DNA of 60,000 nucleotides from Hydractinia symbiolongicarpus (lineage: Eukaryota > Cnidaria > Hydrozoa > Anthoathecata > Hydractiniidae), in assembly GCF_029227915.1 (NCBI RefSeq), contig NC_079879.1:17486001-17546000 (forward strand). Reading direction: 5' to 3'. The first letter of the stretch is position 1; the number at the start of each line of letters is the position of its first letter. Positions 12,101 through 27,100 of this stretch are shown piece after piece. The position numbers and the translations under genes were made by a program. The notes beneath the pieces were generated by a model. The model was not told the origin of the DNA. It saw only the letters and a list, made by a program, of their open reading frames with translations, and searched no databases.

Positions 12101-15100
12101 TGGGCTTTATCGACTAGTCTCTATAATAATACGGAGCTTCTGTCTATTTGTCTGTGAATTTTGCAAACACGATATTTTTTACCACCTGAATGCTCGAGTT
12201 TTTCGAGTTTTTTTCTTTGTTTAAATTCCTCTCGCAACCGTTAGAAACCATGTGGTAGAAAATAAGCAATATGATTCGTTTAAATTCGTACTTTCAAACC
12301 GGACGGCATTCGAATAAAAAGTTCCCTTGGCGTAAAAACAAACAAACAAAAATTTCTCGACAAAGTTCTCAATAGAGGGCAAACTAAAGAAGCGGTTAAA
12401 AATGTCTCGTTTTTGACGATCCCTTAGTCATAAAAACGTGCAGATATTAAAAGTCAAAGTGGAGAAGTAAAGTGGATTAAAAAATCATATAATTTGGAAC
12501 AGGGTTACCATTGACACACAAAAAACAACAAAAGAACGGTCCCTCTACGTGGCACTCTATCAAAAAATTTCTCCAAAGGTACAAAGGCAAAATAGAAATT
12601 CTTTCTCTCACCTAAATACTTTTCCTGAAGCTGTCTTAGTAGAAATATTGCTTCTTTAGTGCCACGCCCTGGAACAAAACCAAATTGCATCTTATCTATA
12701 TCAATCACTCTTTCAATAACTTTCGTTACTTATCAACCAACTTCAACCCTCTATAGTTACCTCTTTCTAATGACTCGACTGCCAGTCACTTGGGATAACA
12801 CCATCCTTTATAATCTGATTAGCAAGACTTGTAATAAGCTCAACTCTAGTATGTTCAGGCGCTTTAACCATCTCTGCAACAACACCTGATAATTCTGTAG
12901 CCTTGCCAGTCTTTATTTTCCTAATAGCCTCCACTACTCGTTCTGTCTGATCTGCACAGCTGGCGTGTGAAGCAAGCTTTTTCTCCTCCTCTGTGCTACT
13001 CAAGACACCTTCATTGTTACGTATACACTTCCCACCTCTAACATTTCTATTAGTTTTCTTCATTTGCTCTGCTATCTTGAACACCTCGTTGCACTGATTT
13101 TTCTTCCTTAACACATCTGCAAATCTGTTTCTCTGCTTTTGATTTTGCCTTATACAAGGCTGTACGAGCAAGACGCTTAGCTTCTAAGTAAATATTCTTA
13201 CTGCCACCTGACTTCCACTCTTTCCAAAGTTTCCTCTTTTTCTTTATACACTGGTCAACGTCATCATTCCACCACCAGGTCTGTCTATGTCTAGCTGGTC
13301 CTTTCGTCTACCCACAGGTATCATCAGAAGCTTCTGAAAGACAATTCGTCAAAGTAGTCCAAATACTTTCCACATCTTCACTATCACATTGAGCATTGTG
13401 GGCCAACTGCTGAACTTGTGCACTAAATTGTCTTACTACAATCTCTTCTTTCAGCTTCCAGACTTTACGAAAAGGCCTATACTTTGCCTTGGCTTCTTTT
13501 ACAGTCTTCAAGATGATATCACAAACCAGCAACCTATGCTGGGAAACACTCTCCCCCCAATAAAACTTTAACACCCTTCACCACTTTCTTGTCTGACTTC
13601 CTAACCAGAAAGTAATCTACCTGTGTCTGACAACCACTCGACTCATATGTTGCTCTGTCTCATATTGAATGATGTGTTGCAAACCACCATGTCCGTTGCC
13701 ATTCCAAACTCAAGCAATTTCTCCCATTCCTTTTTTCTGCTCCTTAATCCGTTGTCTCAATGCACACTTTTATAAACTTTAGATGACTTCCCAACATGAC
13801 TATTAAGTCACCGGCCACCACGACAAGTTCACTGTCTCCAAACCATTACGTGACTGCTATTTACTCATCATAAAACTTATTTTTATCCTTCTCATTAAGT
13901 CCACACTGTGGAGCATAAACTGAGATAAAAGTGACAATTCTATTGCCTACACACACAGACAGGCAGGCAGACAGATAGCTTCGATAAATCTCATTGAAGC
14001 TCCTCTCCACCTGACTTCCTAAACACAGCACATATCAAGAGACCTACATTCTAACATCTCAACTACCTCACCTGCTCTACCTCTTAGTATACCAACATTT
14101 ACACTAGCAAGCCTCAATTGTGATGTAATAGTTTGGTAACAATCTGACGATGATCACACCTGACACCTGTTCTACCTTGCGCGACACCTTCACTCCTTAG
14201 ATTTCCAGTCCTGTTTACGCAGTTTGTCTGATCAACTGTCTTCACGGCCATTAGTAAAGAGTTTTGGCATTGTTTTACAGCTTCATGCCCTTTTAACGCC
14301 AACCATTTACAGACCGGACTGGGTGGTTTTTGAAAGTGGCACCATCACCATGTGGCTTTCATGGGACTTTGATAATCGCCCCTTTAACCTAAGGTGTGGT
14401 GGAGGACGTTCAACTCCTTCCTTGTTTCTCAAAAGAGACCCCTCACTGTAAATGCACTTAAAACTTTCAGGCCAAATAACTTAGAAACAAGGTGGTGACG
14501 TCGGTCATTTTTCACCGCGTGGGTAATTAGGGACTACCTTGGACCAAATTGGGTGAGTTTCCCAAACCCGGGTTCCCGAATTCGTGTCAGAATGGGCAAG
14601 TTTATGACATATGTCATCAAAAAACCTTTGAACCACAATATTTCCGTAACGGTTTGTCAAAAGTGCATGATCCTATACATTTTCTTGATCAGCATTTCAA
14701 GATCTATACAATGAAGCCAACGGACTTACGAATTCCTAAAGAAATCTTTTTTGTACTTTTGGGGAATTGCTGACGTCAGCAAAATTTTTAAACCTTTATA
14801 TCTCCTCAACCGTTCGTCAAAAGCACATGATCCTATACATTTTCTTCATCAAATCTTCCAGCTCTAAACAATTATCTGGATGGGTCATTGCTGACGTCAT
14901 CAAAATTTAAATGTTGGTTTTTTTCCATTGTTATCCCGCCTATGTTTTTTTTCCACAGGCTTTATTAACTAATATTATTATATAAGATTATATATGTGTA
15001 GCTAGTCTTAACAACATATACATAAAACACAATCTGTCTCAATAAGGCTAGCTGTATATAAGGGATACTTTAGCTAGACAGGCTTCATTTTCTCAAAAAC

Positions 15101-18100
15101 AGATAAGAATGCCCGTGAGAAGTGATGTATGGAAGCTAGTTAGACTCTGGTATAGCTAGCTAAAGATTGTGTCAGGGTAAATCTTTAGCTTTTAACTAAA
15201 CTTTTATACAACACTGTAAACAACAATCCATAGTTACATTTATAGAATATAATTCGCTTGAACAACTTCAAAATTGTTTGTGCTCACATCTTTGTGCAGC
15301 ATTTTGAGTAATTAAACACACAGATCAGTTACGCACCTGAAGTTGCTTTAATATATGCAAAATTTGTAAGCAATTATGCTAGCTTTGTTGTATGTAAACA
15401 AACCGGAAAACGAAAGTATAAGACATATTTCCCTTCTCTTTACGCAAAGTTTATTTCACTGACTACTTTGATTTATGTGCACCTACATTTTTGCGTGAAT
15501 AGGATATTTCTTAATGTAGTAAAACTCATAGCTGTGAACATTTATTTTTGGAATATGTTCAGTAAGCAAGTAGCTGCATTGACTCTCTGCATTTTTTAAA
15601 AATACAATTACCTTTTTTATATTTGAAAACTAGCTAGCCTATTTATTAACACAACAGTAAAAGAGGAGATTAAGTATTTAAAATCTTACCTGTAAATTCT
15701 TTCTTCACGCTTAACTGTGTTTTGTGATTTTCTTTATCTGTCAAGGACTTTAAAAACAATTTTTTTGTTTGTTTTTACACCAAAGAAACTTTCTATTTGA
15801 ATGCCGTCCCGTTTGAAAGTACGAATTTGAGCGATGATGTTGCGTATTTTCCATCACGTCATGTAAAAACAAAACAAAAAAGCTTGAAACACATGAAAAA
15901 CTTAGCCTTTAGGTGGTAAAAAACATCGTCCTTGCAAAAGTCACAGACAGACAGACAAACGGAAGCTTCATATTATTATATAGATTATGTATCCCGGCTT
16001 TAACAGAATGATGCAAGAAATATAGTGTTTTTTCTTGTTAACACAATGCATAGAATCTGCAATTTTAGCATGTCATTTTATCAAAATAAAATGTTAAATG
16101 CATGGTTGGCATAAATAAAAATGTCTTAAAAAAAATAAAAATGATCTTACCTTCTAGGCTGAAGTTCCTGGTCCACCAGCCTATCAAAGAATAATCAGCA
16201 AACCAAAAGAGTTCTCCCAAGCAGTTAAACCCTTTCAATGTGGTTTAACAAGATTTCCAAAGTTAAAACACGAAACTATGCCTGGGTAAGTAATATAACA
16301 TGACTGATTTAAGTTATCTTGTGGTTGTCTTGTTAGTTTTTAGTCTTTTTTGGTCCCTTTTATCCATTGATTTCTAACTATCTTACTCACTCTGTGAATA
16401 AATCTGAATATCACTAATATGCGATGTCATGCTTATTATTTTATTCCCTGTTTGAAGCTAGCTCATGGTGTTTGCCAGACCTTCACAACCTTCAAATCAG
16501 ACTAGGTTACCTTAAAACCTTCAATATCCATTATTCACTAGAAAAAAAAACCTGAAATACAAATATTTCCAAAAACATTTTTATCCAGTGGTGACAAAGC
16601 AGTGCCTTGAAGCAAGGTGTTGCTTTATCACCTTTATAAATAATTAACTTCCAATAGGTTTAAATGTTTCAGGAGTTTTTCATTACTTTTTTAAATACGT
16701 AGCTATTGTTCTTGTGTCTGTTTGGAGTTAGAGCGAAAATTATACTAATTATACTATTATAAACCTTAAAAAACAATCCAAAGATGACACAAAACCAATT
16801 GAAACCTTGAAATTGTCAAAAAGGTTTCGGAGACACACTGTTGCTGATTCTAATTTAATTTGTTTATAAACTGAAAAAGTTATAATAGAGAGCCAAATTC
16901 GGAGGAAATTAATCTTCAATTCATAATTAATCTTCAAATCAAGACCAGCTTCAATATGACATAACAAATAACAGAATTTAAAGGAGTACAAGGTGGCATA
17001 ATCACACCTGATATAATTCGTGTAACTTCACTTTTTATTAGCGTTTAAGTTTCTTTTCTCTAATTTGTGGTGCCGTTTTTTCCTATTCAGACCTGGTACA
17101 TATGAACATGGAGTTGGAAGAAACAGAAAAGTTCAATTTCATGGATCATTTGGTGGCCCTCAAACATTACGAGCGTCCATCAAAACTATTTGTATTGATG
17201 ACGAAATTAAAACTGTGAGTGTTTTTTTGTTGTTCTAAACAAATTTAATAAAAGTTAAAATATCCATAACATGATCTAAAAATCAGGATGGGTATGTCTA
17301 AAGCCCATGACATGTGCTTAAAAATTAAGCATTTTCAAACCCTTATCATAGGAAAAAGTAGGCTAATCAAACTTTCGTTAAGCATTCTTTTTTTAATTTT
17401 TTTTTTTACTTTTGTTTCTATTTTTTTTATTGCGAAGAACCTGTGAGAAATTATAAGGACAACAGTCTTTAAGTTGAATCGTTTTTCCTTAGTCAGAATC
17501 ACTAGATTCAAAACCCTTATACCCTGTTATTCAAGTTCTTTTAACCCAGGTGTTTTCTTTAGTTTTACACTAAAAAAATACAAAACAAATCTCAGGACTT
17601 TTCAGATGAATCATAAATGTTGGCGTATAAATCCATCCACATATAAGCACACCCGCAAATTAGCTCACTCCTTTCACTTATTGTTTCCTGCATTTGTTGA
17701 TCTGCTTACCTTTGTTCTAAATCAATTTTTACGCTCCGTTTTCTGGTAGACCCGTTTTTCTCTTTGCCTTAATAATTTCTTCTTTATTTAATTTCTCCAT
17801 CTTCTTCGCCAAAGTCCGTGTAAAATGTTAACATTAATCAGTACTATTAGGATATTTTTGTTTTTCTGCAAAGCTCGTAGTTCTCGTTGTTGATGATTCA
17901 CGAAATGAAATGTACTCTTTCGAAAAAAAAACTTATATTGTTATTGTTTTGCAATGAAACTAAGACATTGAAAAACTCGGATCGACATAATTTTTATCAC
18001 ATGAAATGCGGCGTATTAATGATATTATTATCATTATATCTAATGTTTAATATCTTGTTTTACTCGATCTTTACAGTGTTTCGCATGTTCGATTCCACCT

Positions 18101-21100
18101 GTTGGTGACTTCTACATCAACAACAAAAAAAATACGCTTTGTCGATTGTGTTATAAAGATTTGGAGCAGTCAGAAAAAGACCAAAGGTATGGCCGTGAAA
18201 ATTTATGAAACAACCACTTTGTCTGAAAAGACTAAATATACACCATAGCAAAATAATATCCTTATTTAATCTTGTATTTAAAATAAATAACTTATTCACT
18301 GTTAGCGTTTGTGTGGTAAACTTCCTAAAATGGCATTAAAAAAGTTTAAAAAACTCCAAACGTATGTTATTATATACAGGCAACTCTTTTATTCAATCCT
18401 GTTTAAGAATGTCTTGTGCCTAAGATGTTGAATTTATAAAATAAGGGGATTCATGTGTTTTTAGATTACTAAGCAAGTTCATTAAAGTTCGTGATTGCGC
18501 GGATATTCATTCTCATCAAGAAACCAATGCCAAACTGCGAGTAAGTGTATACTCATGAATATTTTTGACTTGTTTACCCACTTGTTTACCTATTAGACTT
18601 GTTCACCCGCCATGCTTGTTTACCCACCAGACATTTTTCCCTACCAGACTTGTTTATTCTGTTTCTACACCAGCTTTATCAATAAGTCGGGACTTTATAG
18701 CATTATATCAATGTTTGGTACTGTTAGAAAGCTTGTTTCATTGTAGGTTTTGGGCAAAAATAGTTCCCATTGTTGAAGAATAGTGTTTTTCATAAATTTT
18801 TCAACATTTTGACTATAATCGAATGATACTAAAACTAGCAACAAGAATTAATGATAACGATTCACATCCTGTATTCAGTAGACTCGACATTACAAGGTAT
18901 TATGTAATATAAAAACAATAGCTGACTTTGATTCATCATGGATGATTAGAAATGTACAATTGAAGGAAAAACGTTAATTATTTGCATTTTTGTTGTAAAA
19001 AAAGTCGATTATCTACCACTTTGGAATGCTTAAAAAAGAATGAAGCAAAGGTACACTGAATAATAGAAATTTGCTACTCTAAATATTTTCGTAAGTAAGT
19101 TAGATTTTGTCATCGCTGAGTATTTATGCATAATTGAGAACAGCTTAATAAGCTCATATTTTTTTTATTTTTTTTTTTTGTATCTCAATCAAAAATATCA
19201 AATAGCATGTGGTACTATTCTTTTCCGAGTCCAAATTCGTGTACCACATTGCTTACAAGAATTCGCCTTACAGTTGCATCGTATACGTTTAAGTAAGTAA
19301 GTAAGTATTTTATTTATTTGTCCTAATAGACTGGAGACCATTCCGATAGGATAATACCTAATAGGTAGGAATGACCACCAAACCAAGTTACAACTTTGAA
19401 AAATTAACAAACTTTATGTACTCATAAATAATGATCGATATATGCAACAATAAAAGGATTAAATGTAAAAACTATTATATGATGAAAAAAATAAAACTTG
19501 ACCAGATACTTTAGATGACCCAACAATAGCGTAGACATATTAACTTCTAAAAACTGTTGAAGAAGTTTCCAGGGGATGATGGATTGATACTGGTAGAATT
19601 ATTCCCAAATGTGACTGTTCTCACTCTAAGTAAACGTATCGAGCCCGGATTAGCACGATTGTTTGGACGATTGCAAGCATTAAATGTAATTATAAAATTA
19701 TTTAATAGAGTAAAAGGTAGTTTGTTATTAATTAACTTATGAAGAAAAATAATATTGCACATCTTGACATAATCAAAAAAAGAAAGAATTTTAAGATCCA
19801 GAAACAGAGGAGCAGAATGAGAATTAAAGTCGGAAAAGGTTATTATGCGCATAGCTCTTTTTTCTCCTCGCTTGGTCATTTCATTTGACAATTGTAATGA
19901 TGCAGGTACCCATCGAACAGAAACTTTTCCTTCATTGACCATTTGTTGAATAGCTGCTATATCGATTCTAAGACGTTTTTCTGACACCAGAGTAGTAGCA
20001 TGAATATTTTCATACAAAGATTTATTATCAATATAAGCTGTTATGGGAATACAATTCTCATTTGTTCTCTGTGAAACAAAAGCTGTGACATTAAACAGCC
20101 TATGTAGTATGCATTATCAATACCATTAACTAAGGATAAGGCTTCAGCAGCAATGGTACTCTTAACAACCCTCTTGATCTTCTTTGAAAACCAAGAAATT
20201 GGGAAACATTTCCCATCCTCTGCAACGACAATCACTATAGTACCGCCAGCACTGGAGACGCCATCTGGTAAGTTTGCATATGACGCATCTGAAAAGACTA
20301 CCAACTTCCACAATTCATACTTTGGCATATTTGGAAAGATTAAGCACACATTGTTAGTGGCTTTCATTTTCTTTATAACCTTGTTAGCCACCAAAAGATG
20401 CTCTACTCTTGCGTTTTTAATGGAAACACTTAATTCCAGCACATCGAAAGCCAAATCTGGGTGAGTTTGAGTAGCTATCCAGTTCAATTGTCCTATTGCA
20501 GATCTAAGTTCATGTAATTCGTCATCATTGAGTTCATCACGCTTTCTAGTGGATCGTTTGTTTGAAATCTGTATTTACTGAATGCATTCAACATACTGCT
20601 TTTGATCCATAGTTATATTTCCACCATCTTGAGAAATGTTTATCCCAATGTATTTAAAGTTGGTCTCTTCTATCTTACCAACCTTATAGGTCTTAATCAA
20701 CTGTGACATAATAGATGCTTCAAAAATTTTATTTCCTGCAAGTACAAAATCATCTACATGCATTATAAAGATGCCACAAAGATTGTTATCTGTATCTTTC
20801 CAGTAGAAAAGTGCTTTATCTACTGTGGACTGCTCTGCCTTCAGCTTTAATAAGGTCTGACGTACACTGAAATACCAATTTCTTGGAGCATCGTTTAAGC
20901 CATAAACGACTTTAACAAGCTTCCATGTGAATCCATCTGGAACATTTGCTTCTTTGGGTGGTGTAACATAAACATCACGATCAATAGTGTGACCTTGCAG
21001 AAATGCAGACTTTACATCTAATGCCACACAATTCCAATTCTTGCAGGCTGCTATTCCAAAAAACATACGAAGAGTGTCTTTAGCTGCAGTTGGTGAGTCA

Positions 21101-24100
21101 CGTTGCAGTTTGTGCTCTTCCTCAAATCCTCTAACAACAAGACGTGCCTTAACAACTTTAGAGGAATCCACTTCTTTTTCAGTGATAATCCATCTTGTTG
21201 ATATCTTACTTTGTTTATCATCCGGAACCTGTCGAACAACATTAAACAATTTCCAGTTGTCTAATTCCTTCTGTTTTGCTTTGACTGCCTCTAAAGTATC
21301 ATGTACGTGTTCTGGAAGAATAACTACATTGACACTTTCAACTTTTTTGCTGAAAACCATTCTGGTACATCTTTTATTTTCAGTTCAACATGGTCGTTAA
21401 CTTTAGGAAAATCATGCTCTTTTCGAACAGACACCTGTTGTTCTCCTTCCAAATTCATTTCTGCTTCTGGTACATCTAAAACATTTTCCTCATGTTCACT
21501 TCTGTTACGTTGTTCTTGTTGCACAGGTGTAGCATTTGACTCTTCAACCTCTAAATCAATCACTACTTCTGATTGATGATCACCTACATCTTTGTTCTCT
21601 TTAAGATCTGTAATGTCAAGTTTGTTCTGATTAGAGCCAGAAAATTCTTGACCCACTTTAACTAATCGACAAGGTGGGACTCTGACATACACACTGCCTT
21701 GCCGAACAAAAACAACCTTGCCGTCTTGACCAATAACTTTAGCAGGACCCCTCCACTTTGGTGAATCATCACGTTTATAGTAGACTTTCTCTCCAGTGTA
21801 ATACTGTGTGTTAGTACTTCGAATCTGATGACGCAAAGCTATTCTAACTCTTTCTGAAGCTTCAGCTTCAATAAATGCTTTACGTGCATTATGAAGGGCA
21901 TTAATATGCTTTGCAAACACATGTGATACGGTTACACCCTCTAAAGCTGGTGGATTTGCATTAAACACTGATGGCAAATTCGGATTCCGTCCGAAAACTA
22001 ATTGATAGGAACTATAACCAGAATTCATATGCAAGGTATTCTTGGCATTAAGTGCCCAGACCAAACCAACTTCCAACGATAATTTTGGTTTTTCATCAAG
22101 AATCTTTCTCAAACAATCATCTACAATTGCATGGTTCCGTTCACACAATCCATTTTGCCATGGACTACAAGCTGCTGTGTTTAAAACTTCAATATTTAGG
22201 TTATCACACATATCCCGGTACTCTTCATTAGCAAATTCTCCTCCATTGTCTGCTAATAAGTGTCCAGGAACACCAAATCCATTGCCAATCCACAACTGCA
22301 TGGTTTTGTCAATAATAACAGAAGGTAATTTGCTTCGAATTACTGTAGCTAAAGTGAATCGAGTAGCTGCATCAATGAGATAAAACAACCATATTTTGCT
22401 TTTTGCCCATTCTTTAAGATCCATTACAACACACTGATTGAAATCAGTAGCTAATAGCAGTGAGACCACTGGTCTAGGTGGTGTCCGTTTAAACTTCTTG
22501 CATGTTTCACAGTCGTGTTCAATTTGATCCAGGATTCTCTTACAGTCTTCATCATATAGTTTTGCATCAACCAACAAACTTGCTAACCGTTTTGCAGTGG
22601 GATGTCCAAATTGCTTGTGCAATTTTACAACTTTCTTTTCTTTTTCTTTAAACGACTCATTTATCAATATTGAGTTGGATAAACAGACTTCATCCTCTAC
22701 TACCACTGTTAACATCAATTTATTTACTGAGATAGATAAACCCCCAGTCGTGCAACACAATTATAAACTAATCTAAAATATAACAGTAGTAAACATTGTA
22801 AATATCTTAAACAAGTACTGGGATGTAGTTTTTTACCATGCATTTTAAGCTTCACTTCAAAATCAAGATACTTACGTTTATGCCTAAAAATAATATATTC
22901 TGTTTTAGTAGAATTTAATGAAATTTTATTTTCGTTTAGCCAATTAGATAAACATTTCAAATCAATGTTAATTTTTTTGGATAATGATTTAAGGAACTTG
23001 TTGCAGTATAAAAGTTTAGTATCATCAGCATCATTTTTAAATGTTGCAATAAAATATCATTTCTAAATTTTGCTTTGCAAGAGTGACCAGGGCATTTCAA
23101 TATTGTCATCAACAGTTACTATCTGTACGACATTCCATTACATATAACCATACATTAACCATTACCAAATACATTTCAAAAATTCCATAAATTTTCAAAT
23201 TCATCCACACTCTTTCACTAACATATGTTGTGTTAATCTAAAAAGGACATGGTTGTGGATGAGATTTTTTTTATCAAATAGATTTCAAAAGAGCTTTATT
23301 CAATATTTTTGTATGGAATTTTTTTAAATCCTTTTGTTGATACATATTTTTAAATGCTAGAAATAAAGATTCGTTGTGTAAGTTAGCTTAATATAGTTTA
23401 TTATATCGCTTTATTTAATCTAATTGATCTTCTTGCACGGAAAGAGAACCAACACGTGAATGACATTTTTGAAAAAGATATGTTACTGATGTTGAACAGA
23501 TGGAGATTAGATTTAAATTAAAATAGGTGTTACCCCATGGAAACACCCACAAGTATTTTTGACCATCGTACATTTCCTTATTTTAAAAAACAAACGTGAA
23601 AAATTTTGATTTCAAGTTCACATTATTTCATGAAAAAGAAGGTGAAATAACACAAATTAAACATGTTTCCACTGTGAACTAACATAAAGTAAGAAATTAT
23701 GTTAAAAAATTAATTTATGTTATTTCACGTTAGTCACAAGTGGTGATTAATCTTTAATAATGTATAGAAACTAGCTAACAGTTAGATCAATCACAATAAA
23801 ACGACATAATGACATTGAGCAAAAGTTTCTTTAAATGGGATAATAGTTTCTTTAAATGGGATAATTTCCATATTTACCATGTTACACTTAACAAATCACA
23901 AAAGGTTTTGCCCATGCCCAAAACCTACACAGGGAGGCTTTTAGTACGTTAATCTAAATGAAATAAGCTTTCCAATGGTACCAAACATGCTTGGTTAGAA
24001 TTTATTTTAGATATACATACTTTTTCATCTATATCGATGACTCAATGATTTTTTTCTTGCTACGCTTTTACAGAGAGCTTTTACTTTACAGAGTGTAAAT

Positions 24101-27100
24101 AATATCTTGGCGTTATTGAATAATAGACATTTTCTGCAAGTTATTTGGATATTGGTGCAATAAAAAATTGTAGGTTAATTTTTCTTTTGTAGTACATGCG
24201 TGCAATTATATAAAAAAAGACTTTTATAACAGATGATAACCCTGTCTTAAAGTATGCTATCTCTAACTTGCGTAATGGTACCTACGAGACCTTTACCAAA
24301 TGGGGACGGTGAAGTAAAAAAAGCAAGGAAGGTTTTTTAGGTAAATCAAGTGTATAAATTATCTCATAAAGCAAAGTAGACAACTGGAAGATTAATTAAG
24401 CTTGGTAAAAGTTGTAAACAAAGAATTAGCGATGACCATGGTATCACTGAGAAAAATGGGATAAGGATGAACAGAAGGTGAGTCTGGAAGACAACACAAA
24501 AGAGAAAGAAAAACAGGGAATATGTCATTGGTATGCTAAAAACGGCAAGTGCATTTGTGGTTTTTAGTGCAAATTTAGACATGCGGAAAGTAGAGAAATA
24601 ACAAATAACAATTAAAGAAAATCATTGTAGTTGGTTTATGAAAGGAAGGTGTAGTTTTGGAGAAAGATGTAGATACCAACACAGAATATGTAAATTTGAA
24701 GAAAGATGCAGGTTTGATAAAAAGTGTAATTATAAACGTCGGCTAAAAAAAGAATAAAAGTATTTAAAGAAGACTGGAAATAAAAAAATGCAAGAAACAA
24801 AGGTGAGAGAGAAACAGAAAAGGAAACAACTCAAACAGAAGACCAAAAAGAGCATATTGAGAAAATGAAAAAAATTAACAGCAAGATAGATTTTTCTGGT
24901 CGAAACTTGAATGTTTTAATAAGCACAATTCAACAGCAAGAGAGGCAGTCTCATTACATTGCTCAAAATCCTTACTACCCAAGTCAATTACAAAATTACG
25001 TAAACTACCAAATGCAAAAACATTAGGAAGTAGCCCAAACAGCAAATCAACTATGAAGAAACGAAGTTCAATGAAAATCGAAAACAAAGTGATAGAATGT
25101 AAAATAATGTATAGTAATATCAGAGGATTAAACAAATGTATTAAAAAAAAAATGTATGTGAGGAGTAGCCGTTTATCATTGGAATAGTAGAAAGCCACTT
25201 AAATAAGAACGGGAAAAATGGAACATAACTCAGAAATATTGTGGTGGAATGTGCAAGATACACAGGAAATGAAGAGTTAGTATGGGTTGTACAACAATGG
25301 AAAAGTTATTATTTGTGTAGGACTAATTTACGCACCTCAACAATCACGTACAAAGAAAAATCAACTAAAAAAAAAGTATAAGAGATTATTGGAACAAATA
25401 GGGATTGCAGAAAAAAAACTATCAAAAATAATTTATACTGGGTAATTTTAATTGTAACGTTGGTAATGCAATTGATGTAATTGTAACAATATCAGGACGA
25501 ATGTTAATCGAACTAACAAGGGAGTTTAATAGGATCAAACAAATGTCAAGGAGTGTGGATAAGAAATGATATGAAGTCAGTGATCGAATACATGATTGTA
25601 AAGAAAGAAGATTTAAGTGCGATAGAGTATGTGGCAATAGATTAAAAGAGAAACTATGGTTTATATAGAGAAGCAAAGAAGAATGAAGTCATGACAAAGG
25701 TATATTCAGACGGTTTAAGTGGTAGTAGATACACCAGCAGGTGCCACTGATAAATTTATGTTGGAAACATAGTAAGGCAGGGAACAATATACGGGCCAAG
25801 GATTTGTCTTGTATCGATTAACACAATCAACACGATAGAAGTATAATATGCTATGTTTTTACGTAACCTATAAATAGGCCGCCACATATTTGTAGACGAT
25901 ATAATGCGTGCAGAAAGTAAAAGGAAAGTGGAATCAACGATATGAAATATGAGAATGCTGGAGGACCTGAAAGAACCTACATTTAATGTGCAAAAAACGA
26001 AGTATATGGTAATTGACGGGAGAGGACAGAAAAAAGAAGAGGATATAAAAGAAGAAATAAATAATAGAAAATTGACAGAACAGAAGAATATGGTGACTTT
26101 AGTACGCAAATAGAACAACCAAAAGGAAAGGTCGGTCGGATGGTAAACACAATGCTATACTAAAAGAATGTTGACAGAATTGGTCCAAAAGCCTGCAATA
26201 TTGTATTGTACTGAAGCATAGACCAACTGTAAAAAGAAGGAAATAGATGAGCTGGAAAAGAAAAAAGGTGCACTAGAAATGAAGAAAAGTAACCAAATCT
26301 TGGAGTACTAATAGAGACTGGATACTGGACAAAAACAGTTGATTGAAGAAAGAAAATAATTGCTATTGCAAGAAATAGTAACAGATGAAAACAGATTGAT
26401 AAGGAGATAATAGAGGAGAACTTGAGGAGTAACTAACAGGAGACGTGGATAATGGAAGTAATGGATAAAATGGAAGAACAAAATTATATAATGGATATAA
26501 TGGAAGAAGATAATTAAGGAAAGGATGGTAAATGTATTATCCAGTAAAATAGAAAAAGCTACCAAGCAAAAAAAAGAAACTAAGATTTATATTGGGCGAT
26601 GAATATGAAAGGAAGAAGTTTGTTGAGGAATAAACAACAGTCGAAACAAACTATAACCTCTTATAATAATACATAGACTGTGTCTGTTTGTAACAGGCAA
26701 AGTGGATATCGTCATTTTCCTTTGATGTCGCCGAAAAACTTAAGTCTAATATGTTAAATTTTCTGACTTTACGGCGCGACGTCAATAACACTACTTTAAC
26801 GTCAATAGCCTACATTAAATTAATGAAGCCATTGCAGTGCACCAAAACTAAGAGGCCAAATAACTTGGAAACGAGTTGGTGACGTCAATGTTTTTTCACC
26901 GCGTGGGTAACTAGGGACCACCTGGGACCAATTTGGTAATTTTCCAAACCTGGGTCCCCAAATCCGTTTCAGAATGATCGTGTTTATGTAGTCATCAAAA
27001 AACCTTTAAACCACAATATTTCCGTAACCGTTGGTCAAAAGTACATGATCCTATATCTTTTCTTAATTAGCATTTCAAGAGCTATAACATGAAGGCAACG

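Noticed and set aside
22042-22383. 113-aa plus-strand ORF
   Set aside because: Antisense of the copia integrase.
24364-26565. Several minus-strand ORFs of 70-120 aa
   Set aside because: Antisense shadows of the plus-strand LINE relic; their hydrophobic composition mirrors its Lys/Glu-rich sense strand.
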